Source: an uncultured Acidobacteriota bacterium (lineage in GTDB: Bacteria > Acidobacteriota > Terriglobia > Bryobacterales > Bryobacteraceae). Taken from it: a stretch of DNA of 64,000 nt. Below, in pieces: positions 8,428 to 17,968 of the stretch. The translations under genes and the position numbers were made by a program. The notes beneath the pieces are model-generated. The model had not been told where the DNA came from. It worked only from the letters and a program-made list of their open reading frames with translations, and made no database searches. The DNA lies in NCBI GenBank assembly GCA_902826685.1, contig CADEFT010000019.1, forward strand, positions 62,001 to 126,000. Direction: 5' to 3'. Position 1 is the stretch's first letter. Each line of letters begins with the position of its first letter.

Positions 8428-9732
8428 GTGTTGCGATTCGGGTGCTCCGCCCGCCTCAAGTTACTGCTGTCGGCGCTGATCCTGGTTTGCGCCGGCCTGG
8501 TCTGGAAACTGCTTCCAGGTTGGGAAAACCAGATCATCTTTATCGCGGGCCTGCCGCTGGTGTTCCTTCTGCTGTGTCTGGTGGCCGCGACGATCGCGGT
8601 GTGGAACAGCTTCGAGGTCAGCGGCAGCGGCGTCAAGCGCCAATCGGCGCTTGGGTCGCGGCACTTCCGGCGCGAGGATTTCGTCGCGCACGAACTGCTT
8701 TCCGAACGGCCCGGAAGGAAGCCGTCGCTGATGCTGCGATTCCGCACCGGCGTGCTGCATCTGGAAGCCGAGCAACTGGCCATCGACCCCAAAATCGTCC
8801 TCGACTTCATCCGGGAGGAGTGGGGCACGCGGGCCGAAGACTCCGCCGCCACGGCACCGCTCGGAGAAGTGGACTCCTCGCAGGTTTTCCGCTACGAATC
8901 GCTGCACGTGTCTCTCGCCCTCATCACCGCGGCCTGCCTGATGGCCGCCGCTGTCCGCCTGCCGCTGGTGTGGGTCGCCGCCGTTCTGGCCGTGCTGTGC
9001 CTGCGCATCGTGTGGCGCGCCCTCGGCCGTATTGAAACCAGCGAGAACAGCATCATCTATGTGCATTACTTCCGGGCGCCTATTCGCCTGGACTGGAGCC
9101 AGGTCGAACGCGTCGACTATTGGAACTCGTTCTGCCAGGGCGGCGTGCGCATTCGCGGGGGCGGGCAGTCCATACGCGTTTACCGCTGGATCGAAGGCTA
9201 TCCGAAGCTCAATCGGCTGTTGCACGACAAAGTCGCCGCCGAACGGTTCACCCCGTCGCTCGACCTGCCCGTGCGCATGAACCTGAATCAATGGCAGCGC
9301 ACCGGGACGCTTTACTCCGTTGGACTGGTGGCCGCCAACGCCCTGCCGTTCCTGTTTAGCGGCAGCTACTTCGTCTTCCTGGGCTTCGTGGTGATTCCGG
9401 CCGTGGTGGGCGTGGCGCTCATGCTGATCTCGCAGCGCACGCTTGAGATCGACCGGGATGAGATTCGCGATACTTCCGTCATCTTCGGCGTGAAGCGCGT
9501 CAACCGGTTCAAACGCGCCGATATCGTCGATGCGCGCCTCGGCCGCCAGATCAGCGCGGGCGGCCTCTGGATCAAGTTCAAGAATTGCCGCCTGGAAGTG
9601 CGCAACCTGCAGGCGGGACTGGCGCCCGAGCAGGTCCTGGCCTGCATGCGCCGCGAGTGGGCGTGGGAACAGAACCCGCGCATCGTGGAAACGCAGCGTC
9701 CGGAGAGCGGCGGCATTCGCGGCGTCGCTTAG
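8428..9732 (+). CDS. Membrane protein with three repeated TM-pair plus PH-like units
   Basis: 434 residues from the GTG at 8428, preceded by AGAAGGAAAA; a GTG at 8413 is an alternative. Long upstream open sequence is Ser/Pro/His-rich and not protein-like. The layout repeats three times: a hydrophobic pair (11-27 and 36-58; 161-195; 296-335), each followed by a beta-rich cytoplasmic segment (60-145, 201-285, 338-411). These segments resemble bacterial PH-like domains, with strands such as FEVSGSGVKRQSALG, IIYVHYFRAPIRLDWSQVERV and LEIDRDEIRDTSVIFGVKRV. Two of the three units end with a Trp-containing helix of the type REEW/RREW. Function is unknown; a scaffold or envelope role is a guess. It is divergent from the 8051-8263 gene. 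Confidence 0.65.
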   Translation: MLRFGCSARLKLLLSALILVCAGLVWKLLPGWENQIIFIAGLPLVFLLLCLVAATIAVWNSFEVSGSGVKRQSALGSRHFRREDFVAHELLSERPGRKPSLMLRFRTGVLHLEAEQLAIDPKIVLDFIREEWGTRAEDSAATAPLGEVDSSQVFRYESLHVSLALITAACLMAAAVRLPLVWVAAVLAVLCLRIVWRALGRIETSENSIIYVHYFRAPIRLDWSQVERVDYWNSFCQGGVRIRGGGQSIRVYRWIEGYPKLNRLLHDKVAAERFTPSLDLPVRMNLNQWQRTGTLYSVGLVAANALPFLFSGSYFVFLGFVVIPAVVGVALMLISQRTLEIDRDEIRDTSVIFGVKRVNRFKRADIVDARLGRQISAGGLWIKFKNCRLEVRNLQAGLAPEQVLACMRREWAWEQNPRIVETQRPESGGIRGVA

Positions 9733-9739
9733 CCCAAGG

Positions 9740-11662
9740 TCAATTCTTCCCGTACCAGCCGCGATCCCAAGGATAGGCGAACGTCGGCGGGTTGGCGTAC
9801 CGCTTCATCTTGAATTCGAGCCGCGAGCCCGCGCCAGGCTCCAGCCGCACCGATACCACCGGCCCGTTGATCGCCACCGTCTTCCCGTTCATCGTCACCG
9901 CATCGAGCTGATGCTCGCCGTAGCCGCCGCCCTGCACCACCACCGTGCGCGCTTCGATGGGGTTCACGTTCACCAGCGACACCGTCGCCGAATCGGCGCT
10001 CATTTTCTCGACCAGCGCGCCCACATCTTCCGGCAATCCAGACCGGCGTTTCTGCGGATCGAAATACCGGAACCGGCTATGGAGCACCCAGACCCGGCCG
10101 CGAGCGAAATAGCCGCCCAAGGTCAGATTCACCAGGGCATTGGTCGCCGCCGGATTCAGATCGAGCAGGTAATCGGCAAGCCGCGTATCGGCCGTGGTCT
10201 GATCGGTGCGGATCATCTCCATGCGCCGCCGCACCCAGGCGAGATCGCCGCGCAGAGCGCGCTCCGGATAATCGGGCAGCTTGCCTTCGAGGAACCCAAG
10301 CCACGTGGCGGCGCGGTCGGGTCCGCTGTAGCCGTCGCGATTGCGGCCATCCGGCTCCCAGGAGGAGGCGACCGGCACACGCTCCAGGTCTTTGCGATCC
10401 ATCGACCAGAGGTAGATCTCGGTCAGCCGGTCCGTCCGCAGGTTCGGCGTAAAGTGATACCAGCTTGGCGAGCCGTTGTATTTGTAACCCTTCGGATCGC
10501 CGTACATCTGCGGCAGCAGCGTTCTCCCGTTCTCCACTTTCTTCTGCGCATAGATGTTATCCATCTGGCGGCGCAGCACATCGACATAAGATTGATCGCC
10601 GCTCATCAACAATGCGTTCGAAAAGCCGGGCCACGTGCCGTCGGTGAAGTAATTGCGATGCGCGATCTGCTCTAGCTCGCCGTCGAAGATGGTGAAATTC
10701 CAACCGTAAGTGCCTTTCCACCACTGGCCGTTATATTCGCCGCCCGGCTTGCCGTCGAGCCCCACGTTACTCGGAACATTGCCGCCGGAAAGCGCGGCGC
10801 GCTGCTTCCAGGCGTCCATGTACTCCAGTACCCATTTCCGGTATTTTTCGTCGCCGGTCAGCGCGAAGGCGTTCAACCCGAGAATCGTCGAAGCGAGGTT
10901 GAGCGAGTTATCGCCCACGCTATCGAGATACTCGGCGCAATGGGCCAGCATCTTCTTATAGTGCGTCTCCATGTCGAGCATCTTGCCTTTGCCGGCCGGA
11001 TTATGCAGCAGGTGATAGACGCCCGGAACCGGATCGCCCACCCAGTCATACACGGTCGCCTTGCGCATCATCGGACCCTTGCTGCCGTTCCAGATACTCT
11101 TGATTACCTTGTTGACCGGATCGTAGTTAGGCGCCTCGGGATCGTCGCCCATGTACATCGCGGCGAAACGCTGCGAGCGCTGCCGGTAGAGATCGTCGTT
11201 CGGATCGGCGAGCCCCTGCAGCAGGAACGCGCGCATCCCTTCGGCCGAATGGAACCAATCGGATTGGGTGATGAATTCCTTGTGGTAGGCTCCGTTGGCG
11301 GCGAGCGTGGTCAGCTTGGTGCGCAGCTCGCTGTATTGCTTCAGGTGCCCCTCGTAACCCTTCTTGTAGAGTTGCAGCACTTTATCGGAGCCGCCGAGGG
11401 CGTGCAGCAGCGTCCAGTTGAAATACGTCTCGATGGCATCGTCGGGTCCATCGAGGGTGCCCCAGCGCGGCGTGTGCAGCAGGTAGCCCTTCTCGTCGAC
11501 GAAGCGCTCATAAAACTTTTCGACGGCGATGGAGTTGAAGCGGAGCAGGTCGCGCTCAAGCAGCGCCCACGAGGGAGGGGCCATCGGCGTTTTCACATGC
11601 ACCGTGGTCTCGGCCAGCGCCATGGCAGGCAGGGCCAGCACGCACAGAAGGGCGATTCGCAT
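9740..11662 (-). CDS. Exported protein of unknown function, probably an alpha/alpha-barrel
   Basis: 640 residues with a clear Sec signal peptide (MRIALLCVLALPAMALAE, cleavage near 18). The mature protein is rich in Trp, Tyr and helices. Examples are YFNWTLLHALGG, NSLNLASTILGLNAFALTGDEKYRKWVLEYMDAW and GTYGWNFTIFDGELEQIAHRNYF. That pattern resembles (alpha/alpha) toroid glycoside hydrolases and polysaccharide lyases. The C-terminal 100 or so residues (from about 540) look like a beta-sandwich. I do not recognise a named family or catalytic motif. It faces the PH-like gene convergently, 7 bases apart, and lies 12 bases after the D-hydroxyacid dehydrogenase gene on the same strand, so it is probably co-transcribed with it. 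Confidence 0.7.
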   Translation of the reverse strand: MRIALLCVLALPAMALAETTVHVKTPMAPPSWALLERDLLRFNSIAVEKFYERFVDEKGYLLHTPRWGTLDGPDDAIETYFNWTLLHALGGSDKVLQLYKKGYEGHLKQYSELRTKLTTLAANGAYHKEFITQSDWFHSAEGMRAFLLQGLADPNDDLYRQRSQRFAAMYMGDDPEAPNYDPVNKVIKSIWNGSKGPMMRKATVYDWVGDPVPGVYHLLHNPAGKGKMLDMETHYKKMLAHCAEYLDSVGDNSLNLASTILGLNAFALTGDEKYRKWVLEYMDAWKQRAALSGGNVPSNVGLDGKPGGEYNGQWWKGTYGWNFTIFDGELEQIAHRNYFTDGTWPGFSNALLMSGDQSYVDVLRRQMDNIYAQKKVENGRTLLPQMYGDPKGYKYNGSPSWYHFTPNLRTDRLTEIYLWSMDRKDLERVPVASSWEPDGRNRDGYSGPDRAATWLGFLEGKLPDYPERALRGDLAWVRRRMEMIRTDQTTADTRLADYLLDLNPAATNALVNLTLGGYFARGRVWVLHSRFRYFDPQKRRSGLPEDVGALVEKMSADSATVSLVNVNPIEARTVVVQGGGYGEHQLDAVTMNGKTVAINGPVVSVRLEPGAGSRLEFKMKRYANPPTFAYPWDRGWYGKN

Positions 11663-11674
11663 CCCAAGAAGATA

Positions 11675-12634
11675 TCACGCGGTGACGCAGTTTACCGGAT
11701 TGCCGTCGAGAAAGGCGCGCACGTTGGCGATGGCGATCGCGACCAAACGGGTGCGCGCCTCCTTGGTCGCCCAGGCGATGTGCGGCGTCACGACCAGGTT
11801 GCGCGCCGGAAACAGGGGATTGCGCGCATCCGGCGGCTCGATCGAAAGCACGTCCAATCCGGCGCCCGCGATCTCCCGGGCATTCAGGGCATCGGCCAGA
11901 TCCTGGTCCACCACCAGCGGCCCGCGCGACGTGTTGATGAGAAACGCCGTAGGTTTCATCAGCCGGAGGCGGTCGCGATTCATCAGGCCGTGGTTGACGG
12001 CGGTAAGCGGGCAGTGCAGGGAGACGACGTCGGATTCGGCCAGCAGCTCCTCCACCGGCGCCCAGCGGAAGCTTTCCAGCGGCGGCGGGTCCGCCGGCGC
12101 GGGATCCGATGCGATCACCCGCATGCCCATGGCGTCGCCAATGCGTGCCGTCTGCCGGCCGATGCGTCCGAAGCCGATGACCCCCAGCGTCTTCCCTTCC
12201 AGTTCCACCAACGGCGCTTTGGAAAACATCCAGTCCGGGCTCGCCGCCCACTCCCCCGCTCGGACGGCGGCGTCGTGCAGACCTACGCGATTGCATAGCT
12301 CCAACAGCAACGCGAACACATGTTGCGCGACCGAGGCGGTGCCGTAAGTGGGAACGTTCGAAATGACGATGCCGCGCCGGTGTGCCGCCGCCACGTCCAC
12401 TATGTTGTACCCGGTGCCCAGCACGCCGATGTAGCGCAGTTCGGGTAACGCGGCCAGCGTCTCCGCCGTCAAGGGCGTCTTGCTGTTGAGAATCAACTCC
12501 GCCCCGGTGGCCCGTCCCACCGCCTGCGCGGCGGGCGTGCGGTCGTACACGGTCACATCGGCCCATTGGCGCAGCGCGTCCCACGAAAGATCGCCCGGAT
12601 TCAGGCAGTATCCGTCCAGAATGACCAGCTTCAC
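11675..12634 (-). CDS. D-2-hydroxyacid dehydrogenase (hydroxypyruvate/glycerate type)
   Basis: NAD(P)-dependent interconversion of a 2-ketoacid and a D-2-hydroxyacid in the cytosol. 319 residues, the normal length. The Rossmann signature is TLGVIGFGRIGRQTARIG (149-166). The catalytic set is complete: Arg237 in INTSRGPLV, Glu266 in DVLSIEPPD and His285 in VTPHIAW. Asp177 after the second strand (RVIASD) favours NAD over NADP. Hydroxypyruvate/glycerate is the likeliest substrate by similarity, but this class is promiscuous. It is divergent from sppA with 67 bases between starts. Confidence 0.9.
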   Translation of the reverse strand: MKLVILDGYCLNPGDLSWDALRQWADVTVYDRTPAAQAVGRATGAELILNSKTPLTAETLAALPELRYIGVLGTGYNIVDVAAAHRRGIVISNVPTYGTASVAQHVFALLLELCNRVGLHDAAVRAGEWAASPDWMFSKAPLVELEGKTLGVIGFGRIGRQTARIGDAMGMRVIASDPAPADPPPLESFRWAPVEELLAESDVVSLHCPLTAVNHGLMNRDRLRLMKPTAFLINTSRGPLVVDQDLADALNAREIAGAGLDVLSIEPPDARNPLFPARNLVVTPHIAWATKEARTRLVAIAIANVRAFLDGNPVNCVTA

Positions 12635-12701
12635 ATCCGCTGATGATAAGCGTTGGCGGCTCTCTCGATCAAATCAAACTCATGGTCCAATAAAAGATGT
12701 C

Positions 12702-14483
12702 ATGCGCAAGCTGATTGGAAAGATTCTGGCCTGGATCGGGGGCGTCGTCGTACTCCTCTTTTTCCTGGCGTTCGTGATGGCCACCATGGTGCGTTCGGGC
12801 GCCGGCAAAGTTCCCGCCAATGCCATTCTGGAGCTCAACCTCGAAACCGCCGTCACCGAGGATTCGCCCGACGATCCTCTGGCGCGGCTGAGCGGGCAGC
12901 ATACGCCTTCGGTGCGCGACATCGTCGAAGGGTTGCAGAAGGCCGGCGACGACGCCAGGGTGAAAGGACTCATCGCCCGGCTTGGCACGTCCACCATGGC
13001 CATGGCGCATGTGCAGGAAATTCGCGACGCCGTGGCCGCTTTCCGCGCCAAGAAGAAATTCGCCGTCTGTTTCGCCGAAACGTTTGGCGAGTTCGGCCAG
13101 GGCAACGGGTCCTATTATCTGGCCACGGCGTTCGATGAAATCTGGCTGCAGCCTTCGGGCGACGTGGGCCTGCACGGCCTCATGATGCAGGCGATGTTTC
13201 TGCGGGGTACTTTCGACAAACTGGGCGTGGTGCCGCGCTTTTCCCAGCGTTACGAGTATAAAAACGCCATGAACGTTTACACCGATAAGAAGATGAACGA
13301 TCCTTTCCGCGAAGCGATGCAGAAGGTGCTCGATTCTTCTTACGGCCAACTGGTGCGCGGCATCGCCACGGGCCGGAAATTGAGCGAAGAACAGGTGCGG
13401 GCCATCATCGACAAAGGTCCTTACTACGGTAAGGAAGCGATGGATCGCAAGCTGGTGGACGGCGTCGCCTATCGCGACGAGATCTATTCGAAGGTGAAGG
13501 CAAAGGCCGGCGCCGGCGCCGCGTTCCTCTATCTGGGCAAGTATCTCGATCGGGCGGGGCGGCCGAATCAGAAGGGTCCGCGCGTGGCGTTGATCTTCGG
13601 CGTGGGCGGCGTGCAGCGCGGCAAGAGCTCTTACGATCCGCTGGGCGGCTCGGCCGCGATGGGCTCGGAAACGGTGGCCGCCGCGTTCCGCGAGGCGATT
13701 CAGGACAAACAGGTCAAGGCGATTCTGTTTCGCGTCGATTCGCCGGGCGGATCCTATGTCGCCTCCGACACCATCTGGCGCGAAACGTTGAACGCGAAGA
13801 AAGCCGGTAAGCCGGTGATCGTTTCCATGAGCACCGTGGCCGGTTCCGGCGGTTACTTCGTAGCCATGTCGGCGGATAAGATCGTCGCGCAACCCGCCAC
13901 TATTACCGGGTCCATCGGTGTGCTGGGAGGCAAGATGCTGACCAACGGCGTGTGGGACAAGCTCGGCATCGGCTGGGACGAAGTGCATCGCGGCGAAAAC
14001 GCCAAGCTGACTTCGACCGTCCACGACTTTTCGAAGGAGGAGTGGGCGCGCTTTGAAGCCTGGCTCGATCGCGTCTACACCGATTTCACTGGCAAAGTGG
14101 CCGAAGGCCGCAAGCTGCCGAAAGAGAAAGTGCTGCAGGTGGCCAAGGGCCGTATCTGGACGGGCGAAGACGCCAGGCAACTCGGCCTGGTGGATGAGGT
14201 CGGCGGCTATCCGATGGCGTTGAAGCTGGTCAAGGATGCCATTCGCGTGAAGGAAGCCGACGAAGTGGAGTTGCGCGTCTACCCGAAGAAGAGGACGCCG
14301 CTGGAAGCGTTGATGGCTCGGCTGCAGGGCGACGAAGGCGAATCGAGCGATTCGGCGCAGGCCGAAGTGCTGGCGCGCGCCGTGGAGTCCATGCGTCCGG
14401 CGTTGAATGCCCTGCGCCAGATGGGAGTACTGGGACCCGGCCAGGACGTGCTTTCCATGCCCAGCCTGAATCTGATTCACTAG
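12702..14483 (+). CDS. sppA: Signal peptide peptidase SppA, 67K (S49) type
   Basis: Inner-membrane serine protease that degrades cleaved signal peptides. 593 residues from the ATG at 12702, where MRKLIGKILAWIGGVVVLLFFLAFV is the membrane anchor; longer in-frame starts only add non-homologous residues. The length and two tandem S49 domains match the long SppA form. Lys187 in YEYKNAMNVYT is the general base and Ser382 in VAGSGGYFVAM the nucleophile, the same arrangement as K209/S409 in E. coli. The N-terminal copy has lost the serine, as expected. galU follows 20 bases later. Confidence 0.93.
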   Translation: MRKLIGKILAWIGGVVVLLFFLAFVMATMVRSGAGKVPANAILELNLETAVTEDSPDDPLARLSGQHTPSVRDIVEGLQKAGDDARVKGLIARLGTSTMAMAHVQEIRDAVAAFRAKKKFAVCFAETFGEFGQGNGSYYLATAFDEIWLQPSGDVGLHGLMMQAMFLRGTFDKLGVVPRFSQRYEYKNAMNVYTDKKMNDPFREAMQKVLDSSYGQLVRGIATGRKLSEEQVRAIIDKGPYYGKEAMDRKLVDGVAYRDEIYSKVKAKAGAGAAFLYLGKYLDRAGRPNQKGPRVALIFGVGGVQRGKSSYDPLGGSAAMGSETVAAAFREAIQDKQVKAILFRVDSPGGSYVASDTIWRETLNAKKAGKPVIVSMSTVAGSGGYFVAMSADKIVAQPATITGSIGVLGGKMLTNGVWDKLGIGWDEVHRGENAKLTSTVHDFSKEEWARFEAWLDRVYTDFTGKVAEGRKLPKEKVLQVAKGRIWTGEDARQLGLVDEVGGYPMALKLVKDAIRVKEADEVELRVYPKKRTPLEALMARLQGDEGESSDSAQAEVLARAVESMRPALNALRQMGVLGPGQDVLSMPSLNLIH

Positions 14484-14503
14484 TAGAGCGGAGGAAAGAA
14501 AGA

Positions 14504-15391
14504 GTGATCCATAGCGCCATAGTGCCCGTAGCCGGACACGGAACGCGCCTGCTGCCGGCGACGAAATCGCAGCCCAAGGAAATGCTGGCCGTCGCCCGCA
14601 AGCCCATCGTGCAATATGTGGTCGAGGAACTGGTGGCCAACGGGATTTCCCAGGTCCTGTTTGTGACCGGGCGGAACAAGTCTTCCATTGAAAACCATTT
14701 CGATTCGGACCCGGAACTGACCAGCGTTCTTAAGGCCGGCAATAAGTCCGATCTGCTGGCGGAGATCGATTTCGACGAGCTTGAGGCGCACTTTTTTTAT
14801 ACGAGGCAGCGGTTTCAACTGGGCCTGGGCGATGCGGTGGCGTGCGGGGAAAACTTCGCCGGCGAGCAGCCGGTGGTGGTGGCGCTCGGCGATTCGATTC
14901 TCGGCATCAATGCGCAATCGAAGGCCATTTCGCGCATGGTGCAGCTTTTCGAAGAGAAGCGCGCCAGTTGCGTGATCGCCGTGGAAGAGGTCCCGCACGA
15001 CCAGGTGCGGCATTACGGCGTGGTGGATGTGACCGAGAACAGCGACGGCAGCCTGCGCATTACGCGGCTGGTGGAAAAGCCCAAGCCCGAGGAAGCGCCC
15101 AGCAACCTGGCCATCGCCGGCCGCTACGTTTTTTCGCCGCTCATCTTCGACATGATTCGCCGCGTGCGTCCCGACAAGCGCAGCGAGATCCAGTTGACCG
15201 ACGCCATCCAGATGCTGTGTGAAGAGGGCAAGCGCGTGCTGGCGCTGAAGCTGCGGCCCGATGAGAAGCGTTACGACATCGGCAATTTCCCCAGTTATTT
15301 CGAGACGTTCGTCGAGTTCGCGCTCGCCGATCCGCTGTACGGGGCGGAGTTCCGCCATACGCTCGAACGGATGCTGGCCAAGGTGGAATGA
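14504..15391 (+). CDS. galU: UTP-glucose-1-phosphate uridylyltransferase
   Basis: Makes UDP-glucose from UTP and glucose-1-phosphate for envelope glycans. 295 residues. The start is a GTG at 14504 with a strong ribosome site (GGAGGAAAG) and the N-terminus MIHSAIVPVAGHGTRLLPATK, the nucleotide-binding signature, followed by KEMLAVARKPIVQYVVEE. Further family blocks are VTGRNKSSIENHFD and FTQLGLG-like RFQLGLGDAVACGENF. The next gene, a lipid-linked-sugar glycosyltransferase, overlaps by 4 bases (ATGA), so nucleotide-sugar supply and glycan transfer are coupled. Confidence 0.95.
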   Translation: MIHSAIVPVAGHGTRLLPATKSQPKEMLAVARKPIVQYVVEELVANGISQVLFVTGRNKSSIENHFDSDPELTSVLKAGNKSDLLAEIDFDELEAHFFYTRQRFQLGLGDAVACGENFAGEQPVVVALGDSILGINAQSKAISRMVQLFEEKRASCVIAVEEVPHDQVRHYGVVDVTENSDGSLRITRLVEKPKPEEAPSNLAIAGRYVFSPLIFDMIRRVRPDKRSEIQLTDAIQMLCEEGKRVLALKLRPDEKRYDIGNFPSYFETFVEFALADPLYGAEFRHTLERMLAKVE

Positions 15392-16740
15392 AGCCCAAGG
15401 CGGCCTTCGCCCTGATCGGGCTATGCGTTCTGGCGGCGCGGTTGTGCCACTGGAACGTGGTCTGGGTGGAGGAAGCCTATCCGCTGGCCGCGGCGGCCGA
15501 AATGCTGCGCGGCAAGACGCTCTATCGCGATATCTGGTTCGATAAGCCGCCGTTATTTCCGGCTTTCTATATGCTGTGGGGCGCCACGGCGGGTGTGCCT
15601 CTGCGCATCGCCGGCGCGGTGTTCGTGCTCGCCTGCTGCTCGATTGCCTGGTGGGCGGCGCGCGAGCGTTGGGGACAGCGGGAAGGCCTGGCGGCGGCGG
15701 CGCTGCTCGCTTTCTTTCTCACCTTCGATTTCGCGCCCGCGGTGATGGCGCTGGCGCCGGATTTGTTGATGATCGCGCCGCACCTGGCGGCGGTGGCGTG
15801 GAGCATGCGCGGGCGCCCGTTCGCCTCGGGTGTCGCCGGCGGGCTGGCGCTGCTGGTCAATCCCAAGGCTCCTTTCGTGTGGGCGGCGTGCCTGGTCTGG
15901 CAATGGCGCGCGGCGCACCGGTTGGCGTTGGGCATTGCCGTCGCTGTGGCGCCGGCGTTCCTCTGGTTCGGCTCTGAAATGTGGCGGCAGGTGTGGGAAT
16001 GGGGCTTGGTCTACAGCCGCGCTTCGCTCGAACCGTTGAGCGTGGGCCTGGCGCGTACCGGCGGTTGGATGTGGTTTCATGCGGCGCTGGTGGCGGGCGC
16101 GGGGGTGGCGTTGTGGCGCACTCGCGATTGGCGACTGGCCGCCTGGACGCTGATTTCCCTGGCCGGCGTGTTCGCCGGTATGCGATTTTTCCCGCGCTAC
16201 TATTTCCTGTTGCTGCCCCCGGTGACGATGCTCGCGGCGCGCGCTTTCACGCTTCTCGAAGGGCGCTGGAGGATCGCGCTGTTGCTACTGCTGGCGATTC
16301 CTTGGGTTCGTTTCGCACCCCGCTATCCCATGATGGCGATGGGTGCCCCGTGGACCGATCTCGCCCTGCACGACGATGCGCGCGCGGCGGGCGAGATCCT
16401 GCGCCGCGCCGGTGCGAAGTCCCTGCTGGTGTGGGGCTACCGGCCGGAAATCTTCGTCTATTCGGGAGCCGCGGCGGGTACGCGGTTCCTCGATTCGCAG
16501 CCGCTGAACGGTGTGCTGGCGGATCGCCACCTGCAATCGGCGGAATCCGCGGCGCCGGAACTGGCGGCGGCGAACCGGCGGGAACTGATCGCTTCAAAGC
16601 CCGAGTTTATCGCCGATGGATTGGGTCCGCTCAATCCGGCGCTGGCGATCACGGCGTACACGGATCTGGGGCCGTGGCTGAAGCACTACCGGGAAATCGC
16701 GCGCACCGCGCATACCGTTCTTTACCGCCGGCTGCCGTGA
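15388..16740 (+). CDS. GT-C family membrane glycosyltransferase (GT39/ArnT-like)
   Basis: 450 residues with about 9-11 membrane helices. Near the N-terminus is the pattern EEAYPLAAAAEMLRGKTLYRDIWFDKPPL. It is the hallmark of polyprenol-phosphate-sugar dependent glycosyltransferases: an acidic residue in the first external loop, then a Tyr/Arg and D-K-P-P. It probably transfers a sugar from a lipid carrier on the periplasmic face. It is translationally coupled to galU. It converges on lhgO with 6 bases between. The acceptor (protein, lipid or polymer) cannot be told. Confidence 0.75.
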   Translation: MKPKAAFALIGLCVLAARLCHWNVVWVEEAYPLAAAAEMLRGKTLYRDIWFDKPPLFPAFYMLWGATAGVPLRIAGAVFVLACCSIAWWAARERWGQREGLAAAALLAFFLTFDFAPAVMALAPDLLMIAPHLAAVAWSMRGRPFASGVAGGLALLVNPKAPFVWAACLVWQWRAAHRLALGIAVAVAPAFLWFGSEMWRQVWEWGLVYSRASLEPLSVGLARTGGWMWFHAALVAGAGVALWRTRDWRLAAWTLISLAGVFAGMRFFPRYYFLLLPPVTMLAARAFTLLEGRWRIALLLLLAIPWVRFAPRYPMMAMGAPWTDLALHDDARAAGEILRRAGAKSLLVWGYRPEIFVYSGAAAGTRFLDSQPLNGVLADRHLQSAESAAPELAAANRRELIASKPEFIADGLGPLNPALAITAYTDLGPWLKHYREIARTAHTVLYRRLP

Positions 16741-16746
16741 GCCGCG

Positions 16747-17955
16747 CTACGACGCGGCCTGCACTTGTTCGGCCATGCGCACGATTTCCTGCCCGATGGC
16801 CAGCGAGCAGGTGGCGCCGGGACTGGGCGCGTTCACCACATGCAGCGCCCGCGGACTGGTCACGAAATGGAAATCCTGCACCAGGTCTCCGTTGGGGCTC
16901 ATGGCCTGCGCGCGCACGCCCGCGCCGCCGGGCTCCAGATCCTCCTCGCGCACCTCCGGCACCAGTCTCTGCAGCGATTCGCAGAACAGTCGCCTGGAAA
17001 ACGAGCGCCGCAGTTCGTCGTAGCTCATCCCCGGATAGCGGCGCAGGAACGACCACAGACCGGAATAAGTGAGCGCATCCCACAGGTCGCCGGGGATGAA
17101 ATCGGACTTCTTGTACCCTTCGCGCGCGAACGCCAGCACGGCGTTGGGGCCGCATTCCACGCCACCGCGAATCAGGCGCGTGTAATGCACGCCCAGAAAC
17201 GGAAACTTCGGATCGGGCACCGGATAGATGAGGTGGCGGACCAGGCTCTGCCGCTCCTTGCGCAGCTTGTAATATTCGCCTCGGAAAGGCACGATGCGCA
17301 CGTCGCGCCGGCTGCCGGTGAGCTCGGTGACGCGATCGGAGTGCAGGCCCGCGCAGTTGATCACCATGTCCGCTTCCTGCGCACCTTTGCCGGTTTCGGC
17401 GACCCATCCCTTGTCCTGGCGGCGCAGCTTTTCGACGCGCGCGCCAAGCAGCACGCGCCCCCCGCGCCCTTCGATCAGCCGCACCAGCGTTTCGGCCACC
17501 TTCGGGTAATCGGCGATGCCTTCCTGCGGGACGCGGATGGCCGCCACGCCCGCCGCATGCGGCTCGATCTCGCGAAACTCGGCGGGGGTCATCCATTTCA
17601 GACCTTCGAGTCCGTTTTGCGAGCCGCGTTCGAGCAGATCCTTGAGGCGCGGTACTTCCTCTTCGCTGGTGGCCACCACCAGCTTGCCGCAGATCTCGTG
17701 CGGAATCGCATGTTGCTGGCAGAAGGCCACCATCTGGCGGATGCCGCCCACGGCCAGGCGCGCCTTGAGCGAGCCCGGCTTATAGTAGAGGCCGCAGTGG
17801 AGCACGCCGCTGTTGTGGCCGCTCTGGTGGCGGGCGACGCCGTCTTCCTTTTCACAGACTGTCACGTCCGCGTCGGGATACCGCTCGCCGATGCGATAGG
17901 CGGCTCCTAAACCGAGCAGCCCTCCGCCGATAATCAGAAACCGCGTACGCGCCAT
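16747..17955 (-). CDS. lhgO: L-2-hydroxyglutarate oxidase/dehydrogenase, FAD-dependent
   Basis: Oxidises L-2-hydroxyglutarate to 2-oxoglutarate, passing electrons to quinone or oxygen. 402 residues, the normal LhgO length. The N-terminal FAD dinucleotide fold is FLIIGGGLLGLGAAYRIGERY, with a Glu (CEKED) at the ribose site. The family segment ARHQSGHNSGVLHCGLYYKPGSLKA (about 43-67) carries the residues around the flavin. MVINCAGLHSD and GVECGPNAVLAFAREGY are further LhgO/DadA blocks. 13 bases separate it from the upstream propeller gene on the same strand. Confidence 0.9.
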   Translation of the reverse strand: MARTRFLIIGGGLLGLGAAYRIGERYPDADVTVCEKEDGVARHQSGHNSGVLHCGLYYKPGSLKARLAVGGIRQMVAFCQQHAIPHEICGKLVVATSEEEVPRLKDLLERGSQNGLEGLKWMTPAEFREIEPHAAGVAAIRVPQEGIADYPKVAETLVRLIEGRGGRVLLGARVEKLRRQDKGWVAETGKGAQEADMVINCAGLHSDRVTELTGSRRDVRIVPFRGEYYKLRKERQSLVRHLIYPVPDPKFPFLGVHYTRLIRGGVECGPNAVLAFAREGYKKSDFIPGDLWDALTYSGLWSFLRRYPGMSYDELRRSFSRRLFCESLQRLVPEVREEDLEPGGAGVRAQAMSPNGDLVQDFHFVTSPRALHVVNAPSPGATCSLAIGQEIVRMAEQVQAAS

Positions 17956-17968
17956 GATCCAGTCTCAA

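Noticed and set aside
12480..12701. Longer start for sppA inside the hydroxyacid dehydrogenase gene
   Set aside because: It would put 74 unrelated residues before the membrane anchor; the ATG at 12702 gives the family N-terminus.
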